Origin: Pelecanus crispus
Lineage: Eukaryota; Chordata; Aves; Pelecaniformes; Pelecanidae
Length of the DNA stretch: 64,000 nucleotides
Direction of reading: 5' to 3'
Assembly (NCBI RefSeq): GCF_030463565.1
Contig: NC_134646.1
Location: 15,776,001 to 15,840,000 of the forward strand
Below the pieces are notes generated by a model. The model saw only the letters and a list, made by a program, of their open reading frames with translations, was not told the DNA's origin and ran no database searches. The translations under genes and the position numbers were made by a program. Positions 8,201 through 23,000 of the stretch are shown piece by piece. Position 1 is the first letter of the stretch. Every line of letters begins with the position of its first letter.

Positions 8201-11200
8201 ATTCTACGCTTAGGCTAAGGCACAGAAGAGCTGTGGGTTTTTTTTAAAGCCGTATTTTATACTGGTGATATTTCAAGAGCCTGCACCAGACGAAAAGATG
8301 GGAAAGTGATTTCAATAGGAAACTGCTTTTCTGCAACACATACTTTTCACATATATATATGGAAAATTGTAACTCCACGCTCTATTAGTTTTTGCATGCA
8401 AGTGTTGGGGCAAATCCAGGTTACCATCTGGGAAGGGAGATAAAAAGTCTGAAATTGCAGTTAAATATGGTTTCAGTTCTTACGAAGGGTGAAAAGGAGC
8501 ACTTTGAAGCTAGTACATAGACATATGTTTCACAGGGACTTCAATATTTAGTTTGAAACAGTTGGACACGGTATTAAAGCTAGCTTACAATGGTTTTGAG
8601 GCTAAAAAAAGAAAAAAAACCCAACCAACCCTGTCCTGCAGGTGGAAAAATCAGATTTCTTTGAATATATACCTTAATGCCATGGATGTCTTTTCCCCCC
8701 TTAAACGGAGTCCTATTTTCACGTCTCGTTCATGCGTTTTTGGTACAGTGGTAACTTTCCGATAACCACTGGTGCCTGGTGTTGGCTCCCTGGCCCTGGT
8801 ATTCAGAACAGTTTGTTTGCTGGAATACACTGGTCGTTTCCAGCAGCAGATCTCTGGGGGAAAATACAAGTAACTTTTAGTGTCTGAGATGAGGATGTGG
8901 ATTTAGTAGAGAAGAAGGGGAAGGGAGCTGGGGCGAAATCCTGCATGGGTCTCTGCAGCCTGTGCAGTGGTTGCACGAGTACATGGAAGAACTTGTTTGT
9001 GCATACGGATGGAAGACTGCTAGATTTCACAGCTTCTGCTACCCTCTGTATTATTTTCTTTCTGCACTTGTTCTGTTGCCTTCAACTTTGCAAACGTTTA
9101 TGCCCTCGCCTTACCCTACTGTACTTTTTCTGCCTCTAGTCCCCTTACTTTCAAAGATGTAACTGGAAAGCCCCTTTCTCTCTCTCTGTCCTTTAAAAAG
9201 TGATATTAAACCTTGGCTTCGTGGGTTTCTGCTACGCTGCAGTTCTGCTGTGCACGTGCCAGTTAAAATAGCTGATTCTTTGTGGTAGCAGCATAGAGGA
9301 TTTTTTACTGCCATTATGCTAAGAAACCACCAGATATTTAAACACAGCTGTCCTTGGTAAAGCAAAGGAGAAAAGCTTGAGGGAATGGGAATAAGTCTTC
9401 TAAATTCTCTCCTAGAGCTCCTACACTTTCGTCTGGGTGGTGGCTAGGGCTCAGTATGACAACTGGATGGGCTTAAAATCAGGATTTTAACATTGATGGT
9501 TGGTTTTTGGAACTGGTTTATAGAAAGTCTACTGATGCACTGTAATAATTCTCTGTATTCTAACATGTCCCACTTAAAGTGAAATACATTTTATTTGATA
9601 AAAGATAAAACCTCATCAAAAACATCTTGCATAAACTGTATTGGGAAAGGAGAAAACACTTTTTTGGGTAAGTTGGTTCAGATTTTTCTGTATCTGATGG
9701 GCTTCCCTGTAGTTATGAGAGTTCATAAGATGATTTTGAAAGTAAATTAGGGAACCGTCACTTTGATGTGATTACTACTAAAATTTCTTCAGTTATTTGA
9801 CTATTCCTATTGATTGTGCATTTAACTATTTAAAAACAAAGAGTTTAAAAATGAGAAATAGGCTTGATCTCCCCAGGACGTGGGGGGCACTGATCTAATT
9901 CAGACAAGGCTACACACAGTGTCCTCTTACTTATTCTGTTGTTCTCAGTTGTAGGTGGTGACTAAAAAATGCCAGACTGTTAAGCTAGTTATTGATGTTT
10001 GAACTATAGGCTAAGACACTATAGGTACAAAAGTAGTAGAAGTGGAATATTTTACTGTGGTTTTGTTTGGCAGTTGCTCTTTGGCACTAATCACATAGGT
10101 GCCTTTTCTGTCTTGAGTAATAGTTAAATGTGCTAAGATATGTAATGGTGTTAAGAAATGTTTTATTCAGCAGAATAGTTGTAATCTGGTAAAAGCTGCA
10201 GTGCCTGACAAAAGCCCTTTTTCTGGAAGGCACCTGTTTGCATTAAAGCTTTTTTTTTTGTGATCTTGCATGAATGAGCATAGTGTGCAAATTTAAGAAG
10301 CCAGTTGGTTTACAGGAAAAAAAAAAAAGATGAGATGAGCTTGTTTGACATCATGCAGTGCTGTCTGTCCCTGTAGAGCTGGGTCAAGTTAACTAAGACA
10401 GATGAGCGTAATCACGTAACATCTTAGTATTCTGAACCTGATTGTGCTTGTGCTCCTCCAGGATTTGCTGAAGAGCTTGTGGGAATCGGTGTTGGTGCAG
10501 AAACCTTTCCTTCTAGAAGAAAGTTTGTCCCTTCCTTTCTGCTATGCACCATGCAGGAACCAGTATTTTGACTTTTGATATTTTTAAACACGGGTTAGGA
10601 AACCCTGAACCATGAATTCGAAAGCATGACTAAACATAATGCTTTTGTTGATTGTAGAAGGAAGTTGTGTTGGTTTGTGTGCCAACTGAAGATACTGAAA
10701 TGATCTCGGGTATGACTTTGGGGGTATACCTACCTCCTAAGCTTGCTGTTTGGGTGTAAGTCTCACTTGAGGAGCATGGAACTCATCATATAAGTATTTA
10801 TCATCTTTGACAGGACATTAGCAGCTGGTGTTGACTTTGCTGCCAAAACTACAGCACTGTCAGTGCTTGACCTGTGGTGTATGCTCTGAATTAATTACCA
10901 GTGGATGGTTTCAGAGGGTAAGAGCAGGCGACAGTACATAAAACAGATTAAGAAGTCTAATATACATGGACTAAGTAAGATAAGTCTCTTCTGGTAGTTA
11001 TTTTAATTTTCATGTATTATACCACACTGATGTATGCTAATTTAAATGTTTCTGAGCTTGGGTGGTCAGAAAATAGCTGAACTGCTTGAATGCTTCTTTT
11101 CTTGGTGTAGATAGGAAGGTCAGAGACTTAAGAAACAGAAATTGTCCTGTTCCTCTTGAAGTGCATATGAACTGCTGGACATATGAAATAAGCCAGATAT

Positions 11201-14200
11201 TCTAAAGATGTTTCTTGATGTGAACAATTTTTCTTAACAGCTGTTAAATAGTAGCCCTTAATTTGGGACCGTAATAGCTGAGAGATGAAGAAATAATCAA
11301 ATTTTGACTTTTTGTGATGTTGAAGATCATTCTCAGTTGGATGTATAGCAGTTTATGGGTACCCTTTCACTATGCTTCTGTCTTTTGGTAGGTGTGTTAA
11401 GATTTGGAGCAGCTAATCCCAGCAGATTACAATTCAGTGAAGAACTAACAGGGAGCAGGGGGAGGAGGTGGAAAACCAAATTAATGTCTCCCACTTCCTT
11501 GATGCTGCATAGTAGCTGGTCCTCCATGTATGCACAATGTCTTGTAGCATTGAACATTCAGTATAAGCAACATATGTACTAACCAGAGGAAATAATGAAA
11601 TACCATGGATTTAACTTCCAGTTATATGCAGTTGACCTTGTTTTGCATGCCTGTTAGTCAATCGTAAGCCCAAAGTAGCTGTGTGAAATAAATGTGAATC
11701 GGTTATATTGAGGAAAGAATGTTTTTATTGGACAGTTTAGTTTAAAAAAAAAAAAAGTATAGACCTTGACTGTCAAAATGAGCAGCAATTCTGGAGGACT
11801 TTGGTTGACCAGGTCACTCTTTCAGATGAGAAATGATCCTTCCATTTTCATTCTTCTTTTTTGGTATTCAGTAGTCCCTTATTTAGAAAGAGGAAAGTGA
11901 CAGACATAAAACTGTTTCCAGTTTATCTCTCTTTGAATTTTAAAAATCTTGGAATGATGGTTTGGACACTAATGACACATGGATTTTTTTTGTCTTTTTT
12001 TTTTTTTTTTTTGACATGACTTTTGGATCAGATGATTAGAATATAATGTAATCTCTTACGGACATTTAGAACGCATTTATTTCCCATTAAATTTGGCTCA
12101 TGGCTTTGACAAAAGTCTTGGCAAAAAGTAAAAGGAACATCAGTGATTCAAAATGTAGTAATAAGGGAGCGAGTAATTTTGTGTATTGTAGATGGCTCTG
12201 GCTTGGGTATGTCATACTTCTTTAGTCTTGCTATCACCTTTTTCTGGTCTAAAAATGGATGTCACCAAACTACATTGGGTGAAATATTTTCTTAAATCAA
12301 GAAGGGGAGTACAACTGATGAGGTGCAAGTTTTGTTTTGACGTAGAGCAAATAAATGTAAAGGAAAGATACACTTCCTTATTTTTTCATCCCAACTTCTT
12401 TTGTAGTGTTGCAGTGGCAGACTTCTTGAGACTTTTTCAAAATGACCTTAAAATTTTCTGTGCTTCAATGACTAATCATTTCATTGGCAATAGAAGCAAT
12501 TTCAACTGTTGCAATTTAATTGCAGTATTTCATTAGGAGGGACAGACCTTATGTCATGCAAATTACTTGAGCAAGGCAGGCAGAAAGATCAGAAAGAAGG
12601 GGATAATCTTGTCAAGGCAGGTATGTGTTGTGTACAGGTGAATATTGTTAGCCCAATGTAATTTGCTGCTGTTTTGGGGACTCTAATGTGAATTCAGCTC
12701 CTCATACGTGCAAACAAGTATTTCTAAGGCAGTACTACAGTTTCCTTTGTGGTTTTTTGGTTTTTTTTTTTTTTTTTTTTTTTTTTAGGGGGGCCGGGGG
12801 GATTCTGCCATCTCCAGCCTGAAATTAAAGTATTGTTTCTTCTCAATTCCCCCTTTATCAGTCTTGATTTAGGCTATTGTGGTTCCTCTTTTATGAATTC
12901 TCTGGCTTGTTTGTTTTAGGAAAAGTATTTGTAGTTATACAAGTAGTGTTAGCTTTGTAAATACTGCGCAGTGCAATATGCTAGTTGTATTTTTGAGCTT
13001 TTTTTTTTTAAAAAAAAAGGCTTCCAATAAAAGGTTATGTAGTCTGTTTTTTCTGCTTGTGTTTAGTCTTGCTTCCAGCTGTTGACAAAAGTTTTGTTTC
13101 TCAGTATTAACTTTTGAGGCTTTTTGGAACATGGCATACTGCTTTTAGCTATAAAAAATAATATTATGTTATGTAGTATCTGACTGTCTCCTTAGCAGTA
13201 TCCAGTAGGGAAATGTTTATAAGGTAACTTTCTGTGAGATGAAAGAGACTGAACTAAGCTGTTGAACTCTCTAACCATCTCTTTTTTTTTTTTTTTTTTT
13301 TTTTTTTCAACTGAGGAGGAGTATATTTAATTGCATTTCATGCACTGAAATTACAACTTTAAGATTAAACTCCCTGAGGTTATGGTGACACATTTTTCTT
13401 CCTTTTTTTTCAGGTAAATGGCAGTTATTTGGGGTAGATGACAGCATGATAGTTGTCTCTCTTGGAACTGGTGGTATAACAACATGTAATTAAAAAAAGT
13501 TGGGCAGTTATGTCCATATGGCTTGTGTATGATTACACATAATATCTGTATATAATAGTACCAATAATTCTGTGTAAAAACATACCATGAAAAAGAGGTG
13601 ATACCAGGAGACCGTGCCAAGTTAGTACACCAGCTTGTCACTTCTGGACAGCTGAGTTTAGGCCCCACATCAAGAACTGATTAAATGAAAAGGTTTTGCT
13701 TGTTCTTATTTTGTACAGCAATTTGTTGGCAGAGTGATTTTAAAAAAAAAAAAAAAAAAAGCTTTTTCAGGAGCTGTGCTTGTTCTTTTCTCTGAGAATT
13801 TCTAGGAAGCCAGAAGAAAGCTTTGCCTTCTCTGCTTTTAAAAAGGAGGTAATTTTTTTGTCTTCTGCCACACGCTGGCTAGCTGAGATGAGGAATCTTG
13901 ATGTGGGGCAAGGCGCAGGCGAGGCCTGCGGCGGTACCCGGTGCCTGGGGATGGCGGCAGGGTATCGGGGTGACCTTGCCTAGCAGGAGAAAAGCAACCT
14001 TGTCTCTTTGCCTGTTGCCCGCACAAGAGTTTTCCAGCCGGCTAGCTGGTCACTGCTGCTTTATAAGTGCAAACAAGGCCAGATAAACCCTTCGTGGCAG
14101 GGAAGATAGTGGCTGTCACAAACTAAATCTGCTTCCCCACCCACTCTGCAGCACAGCCAGCCTTGGGGCAGGGTGATGGCAGATCTGCTGCCTGCCTTCC

Positions 14201-17200
14201 TCCGGGGTAAGCCTGTCTCCACCCCAGGAGGAATGCGATGGGTTTCAGTGGTGCAGGCCAGCACGTTCCTCTCTCTGGGGTTACAGCTACCGCCAGGCTC
14301 CTCAGTATTTCTGCCTCAAAAGAAAAGGGGGGGGGGGGAAGAAAACCACCACAAAAATAGAGAGACTTTGGTTTATTTTTCTACCTTGTCCAGGGCTTGG
14401 GATTTAAAAACAAAATAAACCTTCTGTAGGTGTTTATTGCTGACAGTAGGAGTTCACAGGATTAGATTTGGGGTATGGAATAAGAATACAGGAAGCTATT
14501 CAAACACAGTTAATACCCCTGCCTTCAAATAGACCTTTGATGCAATCAACACACAAGAATTACAGTGCATTTGGGAGAGTTATTAAAAGGGTAAATACAC
14601 ATATGATATCACATGAAAAATGGATTTTAAGTTTCAAAATGGAATGATGACTTCTTTATAAAGACAGAAGCAATTCTGAAAATAGTGTGTCAGTTTGTTC
14701 TTTTCCCTTTGTATGAAGAATAGCTGCACTGAGTCACGTAATGTGCTAGACAAATGTTCCCATTCACGCTTAATGCATGTTTCTTTTACAGTTTTCTGAC
14801 GTTTGTGTTTCCATGTAGATTCTTAAGCAGGATCAGATGTAGTAGAGAAGCTGCGCCTGGTTTGGGGATGGTGCAGGAGAGGATTGATACTTTGGAAGGA
14901 CTGCTTTTTGAAACCAGTCGGACTCATGGGCTTGAGTAGAATTGGCAATTTGTCCTTGCATAGTTTAATTAAAAAGAAAGGGGGGGGGGGGCGGGGAGGA
15001 GAGGGGAGGGTATGGAGTGCAGTTTGGAACAGAAGAGGCTGGCATTTCCCAGGACAGATGAGGCAGCAGAGTGCTCTGCCACGTGGTGTCCACGTCGGGA
15101 ATGCAGGAGATTCCAGGGGGCTTGGAGAGAATTCCCCAGCTGTAAGCATGAGCGCTTGGAGGTCTGGAGTGTGACAAGGAGACATCTAAAATGTCATGTT
15201 GTAACCACTTCCTTTGGTTCACCTATGCGATCCAGTCTTTTCCTAGTTCTGCTGACATGCTGGAAGTGTCAGAGGTAGGCTATGGGCGTGATCCCATCTG
15301 GCAATTCTGCTTTCCTAGAAAGTAGTGATCCATATGAACTTGATTTGAGATTTAAGCCACAAACTGACAAAAACTTAACCCTTTTGAATATATCGCTTGT
15401 TATATAATGCCATGATTTCTTGTGGTGCTCTTCATTAAAGAAAAGCTTCTTTCTTTCAATTACATGTTATACTGCATGACATTCTTATGGTGGCATTAGA
15501 TAAACTTTTTGTTTACAAAATCCTTTTCTGTTGCTAAGGGTGACAACTTTAAGAAGTGCCAGAGTAGGTATAAGGTATAACAATAAGTGTATCTTCCTGA
15601 ATCTTGCATGTTCTAATGCATTCCCATTTACTGTTTCTACACAATTATTGCTGAAATTACTTGCATCATGCTATGTGGGTAAGTTTTGCAGTCTAATGAC
15701 TTGTTACTCAGTGTGAAATAATGCCCTTAAAGCTCAAAGCTGAGGTCGTGTCACGCTCTTAAGTATGACCTAGCTAATACAGTTGTCTGTGTGCACAAAT
15801 GAAGTTAAATTGCATAAGCTTGTCAGCACTATGAAAAATAACTTAAGTTACTCTTCACTACTGAAGGTCTGTCGGCAGACAGAACACACTTATACGCACT
15901 CAGGAGTCAGTCATTACTAAGATAAAACCTGGTTTTTCCTTACTGGAGTTTTGGGGAGGGGAAGGAAGCAATGGAGTGGGGGGCAAAGATAAAAAGAGTA
16001 GCATTCAAATGACTCATTAGTGTAAATTGAGAAACTTAAACCTGGTTTCATCCCAAGGTAATTTTGTCCCAGGACAAGTAACTACAGAGTTTGTTGCTAT
16101 GGTGTGTACTTCAGTGCTAAGTTAATTCACACTCCTTTGCATTTTTCGTTCACCTGACAGCTCTGTTTAACTGTGAATCTTTGCAGTTCCAGGAAAAAAA
16201 AAGGAACAGGAATTTATTGTCTGATTGATAAAGAGACTGGCAGAAAGGTCTTTACTGATTATGTGAGGGAGGCACCATCATCATGACATAAATTTGATAG
16301 TGTTCTTTGGTGGTGTTTTCTTATAGTGGAGCCGTAACTGACTCAAATCTGCTTGTTTGCTGTTTTAGCCTTGGAATGGGTACGTTAATTATGCAGAGTA
16401 TTACTGCAATTCAACAAACTTAAAACTTACGCTTGATATGTACTGCTGAGAGTCGATCTAACAAACTGTGGAGGGGGAGTGCAAAGTTGTAAGCCACGCT
16501 GCTGAGATGCTCAATTCCTTCCAACAACTGCTGGGAAGGCAGTGCTATTCCCATCGGGCCACTTCTCCTGCTTTCTGCTTACGGAAAGAGGTTTTCCTAT
16601 CAATCTCTGCAACCAGCATCTGACAGAGCTGAAGTATGTTCCTACCTCCCTTAGCTGGCTGGAAAATGAACCTTCTTTCTGTCTGCCTTTGGATCCTTTG
16701 CATCTGGTAGCTGTTGTTTAAAGGGAGGGCAGATGGAGTGCTCCTCTCTCTAGTCTTTGCTTAAACAAAATAAGGAATAAGGAAGACTGTGATCTGTCCT
16801 TTCCAACTGGGAGACTGAGCTGGACAGATGTTTCTTACTCAGTGCTCAGGAGGAAAGTCCCTGGCCAGGGGCTCTAGGATGAGGGTTAAAAGGTGAAGAA
16901 ATCCTACAGGGGCCTCCTGCTGTGATGATCGCTCCAGCCCTGCACAAGTGAGAGGGAAGATCCAAAACTTCTGTCTCTCATGTCCTTTCCTCCTCTCATT
17001 GCAACTATTTTGTGTTTATTTTCCTACTTTTAAATTGCATAATTTAGTCCTTCCTGTCACTTCCTAATGTCTGAATCATAGGTAGCTCTTCCTGCCTGCA
17101 GTAAACAAACATTTTACTCCAGGCACCTTTCCAAATGTTGAATTTATGAAGGGGGGGGGGGGGGGGGCGTCCCTCTGGCAGTGTGCTTGGGAAGCTAATT

Positions 17201-17694
17201 CACTTGTATACAGGTTGGATAAGCTGCTTACTGCATGCTTCTGTGGCCAACTGATTTCCTTGTCTTTCCAATCTTCTAAACTGATGTAGCTGCTCAGCTG
17301 ATCTGGACAAGCAGATGAATGGTAGCAGATAATAAAAACAGAGTATAAACAGTGGGTTACGAGCTTCTGAAGTTAATAACAGCAGCAACTAGGTTGCCTC
17401 AAGTCTTCCTGCTGTTGGTGTTGCCTCTTCGCTCTTCCTTCTCATGCCTCACCATGTACTGCTGAGATACATGGTGTCTGCCATTTAACCAGTCACTTGT
17501 GATAAGCACTGTCTGGTCTAACACGAGGGTTTTGCTCAGGTTTTTTGATCCTTTCACTGCAAGGCAAGAAGACGATACAGGGTACTTCAGGACACATGGT
17601 CTGCCTCCATCAGCCTGCTGGACCTCTTAGGGCCTATTTGTAAAAGCTGCAAAATACGAGTGTGTCATCCTCACTTTTCCTATTATTACTTTTA

Positions 17695-17720
17695 TTTCTA
17701 AGCTTTGAAAAGCTTAGAAA
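17695..17720. repeat. Perfect inverted repeat, 12-bp arms
   Basis: TTTCTAAGCTTT, a 2-base spacer, then AAAGCTTAGAAA. Both arms are perfect and contain a HindIII-type AAGCTT core. No function can be assigned. Confidence 0.9.
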
Positions 17721-18168
17721 TATTTTATCTTCATTTCTGAATTAACTGTGACTCCAGAATGATGCATAGAAGACACAGCTAACACCCATGGGGACTCCCC
17801 ACCTCTCCCAATGCACTCGCACTCTCTCTTTGCTGACTTCGGTCCTTTATGGGGAAAATTCATCTTGAATTGTGATAGACCAGCCTCACAGTGTGCTGAA
17901 CACTACAGCTCCTACACTGCAACTACATGTGGAACTGTTAAATGGACTTAACTTAGAAAATGGAGACAGCAGAGTAAAGATCCAGTCCTTGTTTTGGTAA
18001 CTTTGTGTTTGTACCTTCTCACCCATCTGTGCATCCTCGTTTCCCTCTCCGATTCCCCCTACTAAGATGGGAAGAAGGTGAGAATAAGTCAAATATATTT
18101 AGGACAGACTAGATGAGGTAAGAACAACCTGAATGTTATACTGACCTCTTAATTGTGATTTCTTGTAA

Positions 18169-18186
18169 GAGAGAGAGAGAGAGAGA
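18169..18186 (+). repeat. (GA)9 microsatellite
   Basis: Nine uninterrupted GA units in the intron. Confidence 0.97.
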
Positions 18187-20000
18187 CCGCCTTCTTTTCA
18201 ACAGTTAAATTTACCTTGATTTTTGACTGTGTTGCGTATAGCATGGGAAGCATATTCTCCATGTGGATAACATTTAAAAAAAGAAAAAAAAATTTGGCAG
18301 GTTGTGCCAATAAAACAAAGCAACAGAATATTACTCTAGCCTAGTTTAATACCGATTTCAGAAAAGACAGTGGAAGCAAAAGAACCCTACTGTTACATGC
18401 CATAACAATGCCTGATGTTCCAGTTTCTCCTGGCTGAGGCTGCATATGCACAGGGGCATGGGGTTTTCCCTTGTGCCATTTGTTCTCATCTGGTCAGTAA
18501 AGGAAAGAATGGAGTTCCTCAGAAAGATAAGTTTGAGAGATTTTTGGACCTGGTAGCTCATCTTAGAAGTTGTGAATGGGTTGGATACCCCTTCTGTTGT
18601 CATTGGCTATATGCACTATCTGCTTATGTGTAACAAAAGAATTTACATTTCTTTCCACAGTAGTGGGAGGAGTTACTGATTCCGATGGTTGGGGTTGAAA
18701 TGAGTTTTCTGGAGTATGAAGGTCATTTTTTTTGGGGGTGCAATTTGGGTAATGGAACAATGCTAGGGAATTGGGAAGAAAGAAGTGTGACAGAAGACAG
18801 TATCCTGTTTATAATATATTCTAGTCTAAGATGATGGCAACCTATTTCTTAACACTATACCATGTGGGAGCTGAATGTGGAGACAACTATGTGAAAACAT
18901 TTTTATTTTGTCGGTTTGTTACATGCATTTTGGAATTCTTGAAACTAAACAGTACATAGTCAAATAAATGCCACGTTAAATAACATAGAAGATACTTCTG
19001 TGTCCTTTATACACGGTATGGTGAAAGTTTTGCTGAATCAGAAGCAAAAACGTAAGGGCTGGGTCCTGTAATTATAGTATTACAGGACCTGTCTACTATA
19101 GCCTTTTAATTTAAGCTTGTAATATAAAGTATTTCTGGTTAGAATGAAGATAGCACTGACCAAAGTATAATGAAACCCAATTTTTCAATCATTTGCATTA
19201 CTCTAAGTTGTCTTGTAATGTTTCACAGTATTATTTTATCAGTTCTAGTCAATAAATATCACATTGGTATGCAAATCTTTTCATTTGAACTTGAGTTTAT
19301 TAAATTATACTCTTACATTGAATCTCAGTGATTACCTTATTGTCATTCATCTAAGGAGATTACAGTCTTGCTGCCTCCAAGGATTTTGGGCTTTTTGTTT
19401 CTTCAAGAAGACATAAGTAGTATTAAAGACAAATCTGGTGGAGGGTTGTGTGATTCTTAGCAAAGAGTTAAGCAGCGCTTCTGTGAGTTGCATGTGAAAC
19501 TCCAGTAAGTCTCAATTTGAAGTGCAAATATTTCTCTAGGCAATTGAAGTACACAACCTTAAGTTGCTATAAAACACCTTTATAGTGTTATGAAAAAAAA
19601 TCATGCTAAGCTTTGTACCAAAACTTGTAACTCTGTGAGCAGGCGTAAGCCAAGAAAATGGTTGAGACTGTAGTAGAAACATGCTTTCCCACGAAATAAA
19701 ATCCAGCGATGTAGCCACCGTAATTGTGCAATAAATTATCATAAATGTGATGTCATAGTCTCTGCAACTTTCTGAAGGGGTAGTCTGATTTTGAAATCAA
19801 CCAAGTAGTGAATAACAAGCCTCTGAATTGGCCCAGACAACAGCAGACACGTCTGCATCATTTGGGGAAAGCAGTCATCTCCTTAGAGAATTAAACTATT
19901 TCAAAATAGAAGTTGTTGACTCAATGTGTTAATCTTGGCTTTTCATGAAGAAGTGCAGCGTCCCACACTGATTAATTTTCTTTTTTTTTTTTTTTAACAG

Positions 20001-20016
20001 ATTCCTAAACTACCAG
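20001..20016 (+). other. Candidate 16-nt microexon
   Basis: A branch-point-like CTGAT near 19968 is followed by a 15-T tract and AACAG (acceptor AG at 19999-20000). Sixteen bases later comes CAG|GTACGT, a good donor (GT at 20017-20018). Both splice signals are strong for such close spacing. Sixteen bases would shift the GAB1 frame, so inclusion would be disruptive or regulatory. This rests on splice motifs alone. Confidence 0.15.
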
Positions 20017-23000
20017 GTACGTAGGTAAAAAGAGACTGATTGGAAGAAAGTAGTAGTTCCTCTGAGATGTATTTATTCCCCAGTAGCATTCAAACAACTT
20101 CTTACTCATCTGTGGAAAAAGGTCCCCAGATGCAGATGCAATTGCAGGATTGTAGCTTTTGATTTACAAGGATAACTTCACAGGCTTGCCCAAGGGCGTA
20201 TTGTGAAGATTAGGCAGAACCCAACCAATCTGTAAGGTTTCAATAGCATAATTCAGAAACTTTGTTTCGGGTAATTATTGTATGTGATAACAAGGACATA
20301 TTGCTTAAACACTAGCTCTGTTAGTCATGTATTATCTTAACGTAAAAAGACAAAATGAGAGAGTCCTCTTAAATTTGTTACAGTTTGGGATTAAAAATTA
20401 AGTATTGTTAATGGAATTATTTGAAAGAACATGTTGAACTTACTTCCGTTCAGTGTGGTAAAACTTACCTCAATGTCCAAATAAGTATATATTCTAAATG
20501 TAATAAAGCACGATGTATGTTTTTGAGCTTCTACCATAACTTCTTGGTGTGTATATAGTAATTAGAATAATTTAAACAGCTTAGAAACTAGTGATGTGCC
20601 AACAAAAGATATCTCTTTGCCTTCCTAGTAGGAAAATCTTCACATCCATCCCTGTATCCTTCAGGGAAAAACCTGGGTAAATAAATAAGCCTTGCAGTAT
20701 GCCCAGAAGGTGATATGTAAGAGGGAGGCGGGAGCAAAATTCAGAGCCAAGAGCCTTCCCAGAAAACTATCTGCTGGTACATCTCCATGTTTGGGAAGCG
20801 TTGGCTTCTGCCTGGTTCAGTCTTTCCTCATGACTTTTACAGGTGTCTGCAGAGGCCTATAGGTGACCTTTTCCGAGCTGATTCTTGTGTCAATAGTTCA
20901 TTCATTCTTTATATTTTGTTCCCCCTTTCATCTTCATTCACTTTAGAAACAATCAATAACTCTTGCTTGAGCTCTTGTGTGTAGCCTTGTGACATTATAC
21001 CCTGCTGCTCTGGTAACTCGATTAATGTCTCTACTAAAAGGTAGTCTTCCCCATGTCCCCTCCTCCCCCCTGCCCTTTGGTCTCACTTTCCCTTGGGGAT
21101 CTGCAGCTTCTGTGTTAGCTTGTGTCTCTTCATCTTTGCTCTTTCTTGCTATTGACCTGTCCATGGATGGCTTCCCATGCTCATTTTATGTAAGCTTTAC
21201 ATCAGCAGCACGTGCTTCGGTCTCTCTGCTCCTAAACACTGATTCTTCTCCTCTGACTTGTGTTCTGTATACTGCTATCATCCACATTTCGCTACCAAAT
21301 GAAGTGTATCTTCTGTTTTCTCAGAAGTTGCCTTTGCAGTTCATGTTCCCTATTCCTTTAAAATATACCCACATTTTCCAGAGGATGATTAAGTCTCTTG
21401 ACTGCTTGAGTTGCCTATTCCAGGAACACGTATATGATACGGCCCACGTTTGCCATTGGGTGGGCACGTGGACTTTTCCCTGACAGAACCAACTGTAGCT
21501 GGTGTCATGTTTTTTTGTCGGGCTTGCTAACCATATTGTATATCTCTAAATGCGACAACTGTTTTCTTTGTAAATTCATGAAATTCGGACTACTTGAAGG
21601 TTGTATTTAAAGCTTTTCATAACTGCACTGTATCTCTATAGAGACTTATTTTTTCTGTCTGCTCTAACAGATTTATCTCTTTGTTTTTAAACTTTGTGCT
21701 AAGTTTGGGGTGAACTGATTAAACTCTTTTCTGAACTATTAGAACTTAGGTATTTTTTTCATTCAGTTCTTTAAGGCTAATTTCTTCTCTTATGTGTACA
21801 AAGGATTTGTGGGTTATTCTATTCACTTGTGTGTTTTTGTGCAATGCTCCCATGTCTAGAATGGTAAGGTTTGGTTTTGGACAAGGAGGATATTGGCATT
21901 GAACATACTTGTTACTCTGGGTGTGTTATTTTTTGATGTGTTAGTATTTGTCATGTTTAAAAATGACAATTATAATTCCCCCCCAATATGCTAAATGGAC
22001 ATGAATACCTTATAGAGCAAAATACCTGAAATAACTTTTTTCTTCTGTCTTCCATCTTTCTGAGATTGTACATTACCGAGGGAAGGAGCTGTGGACGATG
22101 TTTTCAATAGAGTTCGCGCTGAAAAATGGTCCCATTCCTCTCTTTGCTTGGAAAGCATGTAGCAGGCTTTAAACGTAATTGCTCTTTTTTGGTCTAATCT
22201 GGGTAGAGTGAGAGATTCCTTTGTAGCTAGGACTTTGCCTATATGGAGATCCATTAAGGACAGAATGGCTTGAATTTATGCATAGAAACAATTGACAGAA
22301 TACAGACGGGAGAGCATGGGAATTATCTGTGTTCTGTTAGGAGCGCTGCCAAGATAAACTGCTGTCTTCTGTATCAGCTGTAAAGTTTCTTTGTGGTCAT
22401 CCTTCAGTAAAGCCACAAATAGCGTACATGATTCGAATTCCATTGAGATATAAAAGCAAACACAAATATGAAAGCCGACCCCTGAAAGAATGCAATTTTA
22501 ACTGTAAAGCCAGATTTTCTTTTGTTTGATGATCTCACTACTCTAATAATAAAATAAATATATTAAAAAAGAAAAAAAAAAGAAGAAAAAAACCCAAACC
22601 CTGAAGCCAGCAGAATCCACCACATGCCTTAACTCATCTGAATGGGGTAAAAAGCTTTGGAGTCTTCAAGTGCTTCCTACAGCATCGGTCTTGTCTTCCC
22701 TGGACTGAGCCTCTCTCAGGTACTCTTCTCCCAGCCTGTGTCAGCCAAGTCTGAAGTGATTTGGAGCTGGGAGGTACCTTTACCGTGGTGCTGTGACCAC
22801 TGGGGCTACTGCCTTCTGTTTTCACAGGTCTTTAAAAATGCTCTAAAAAATGATGTGTGACAAAATAGAATTAATTACTCTGCACGGGAGGGAATCTCTG
22901 TATCCCAAATGCCACAGTGTAGTCTAAGGCTGGTTGCTGTCCAAGAAGAAGTAGTTGTGTGAGCCACCTCACCAGGGTCCTGCATGTACTGACGTAGTTC

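Noticed and set aside
20977..21483. 168-codon plus-strand open frame, hydrophobic
   Set aside because: The DNA is pyrimidine-rich, which produces Leu/Ser/Phe-rich frames. There is no domain, signal-peptide logic or exon structure that I could recognise.
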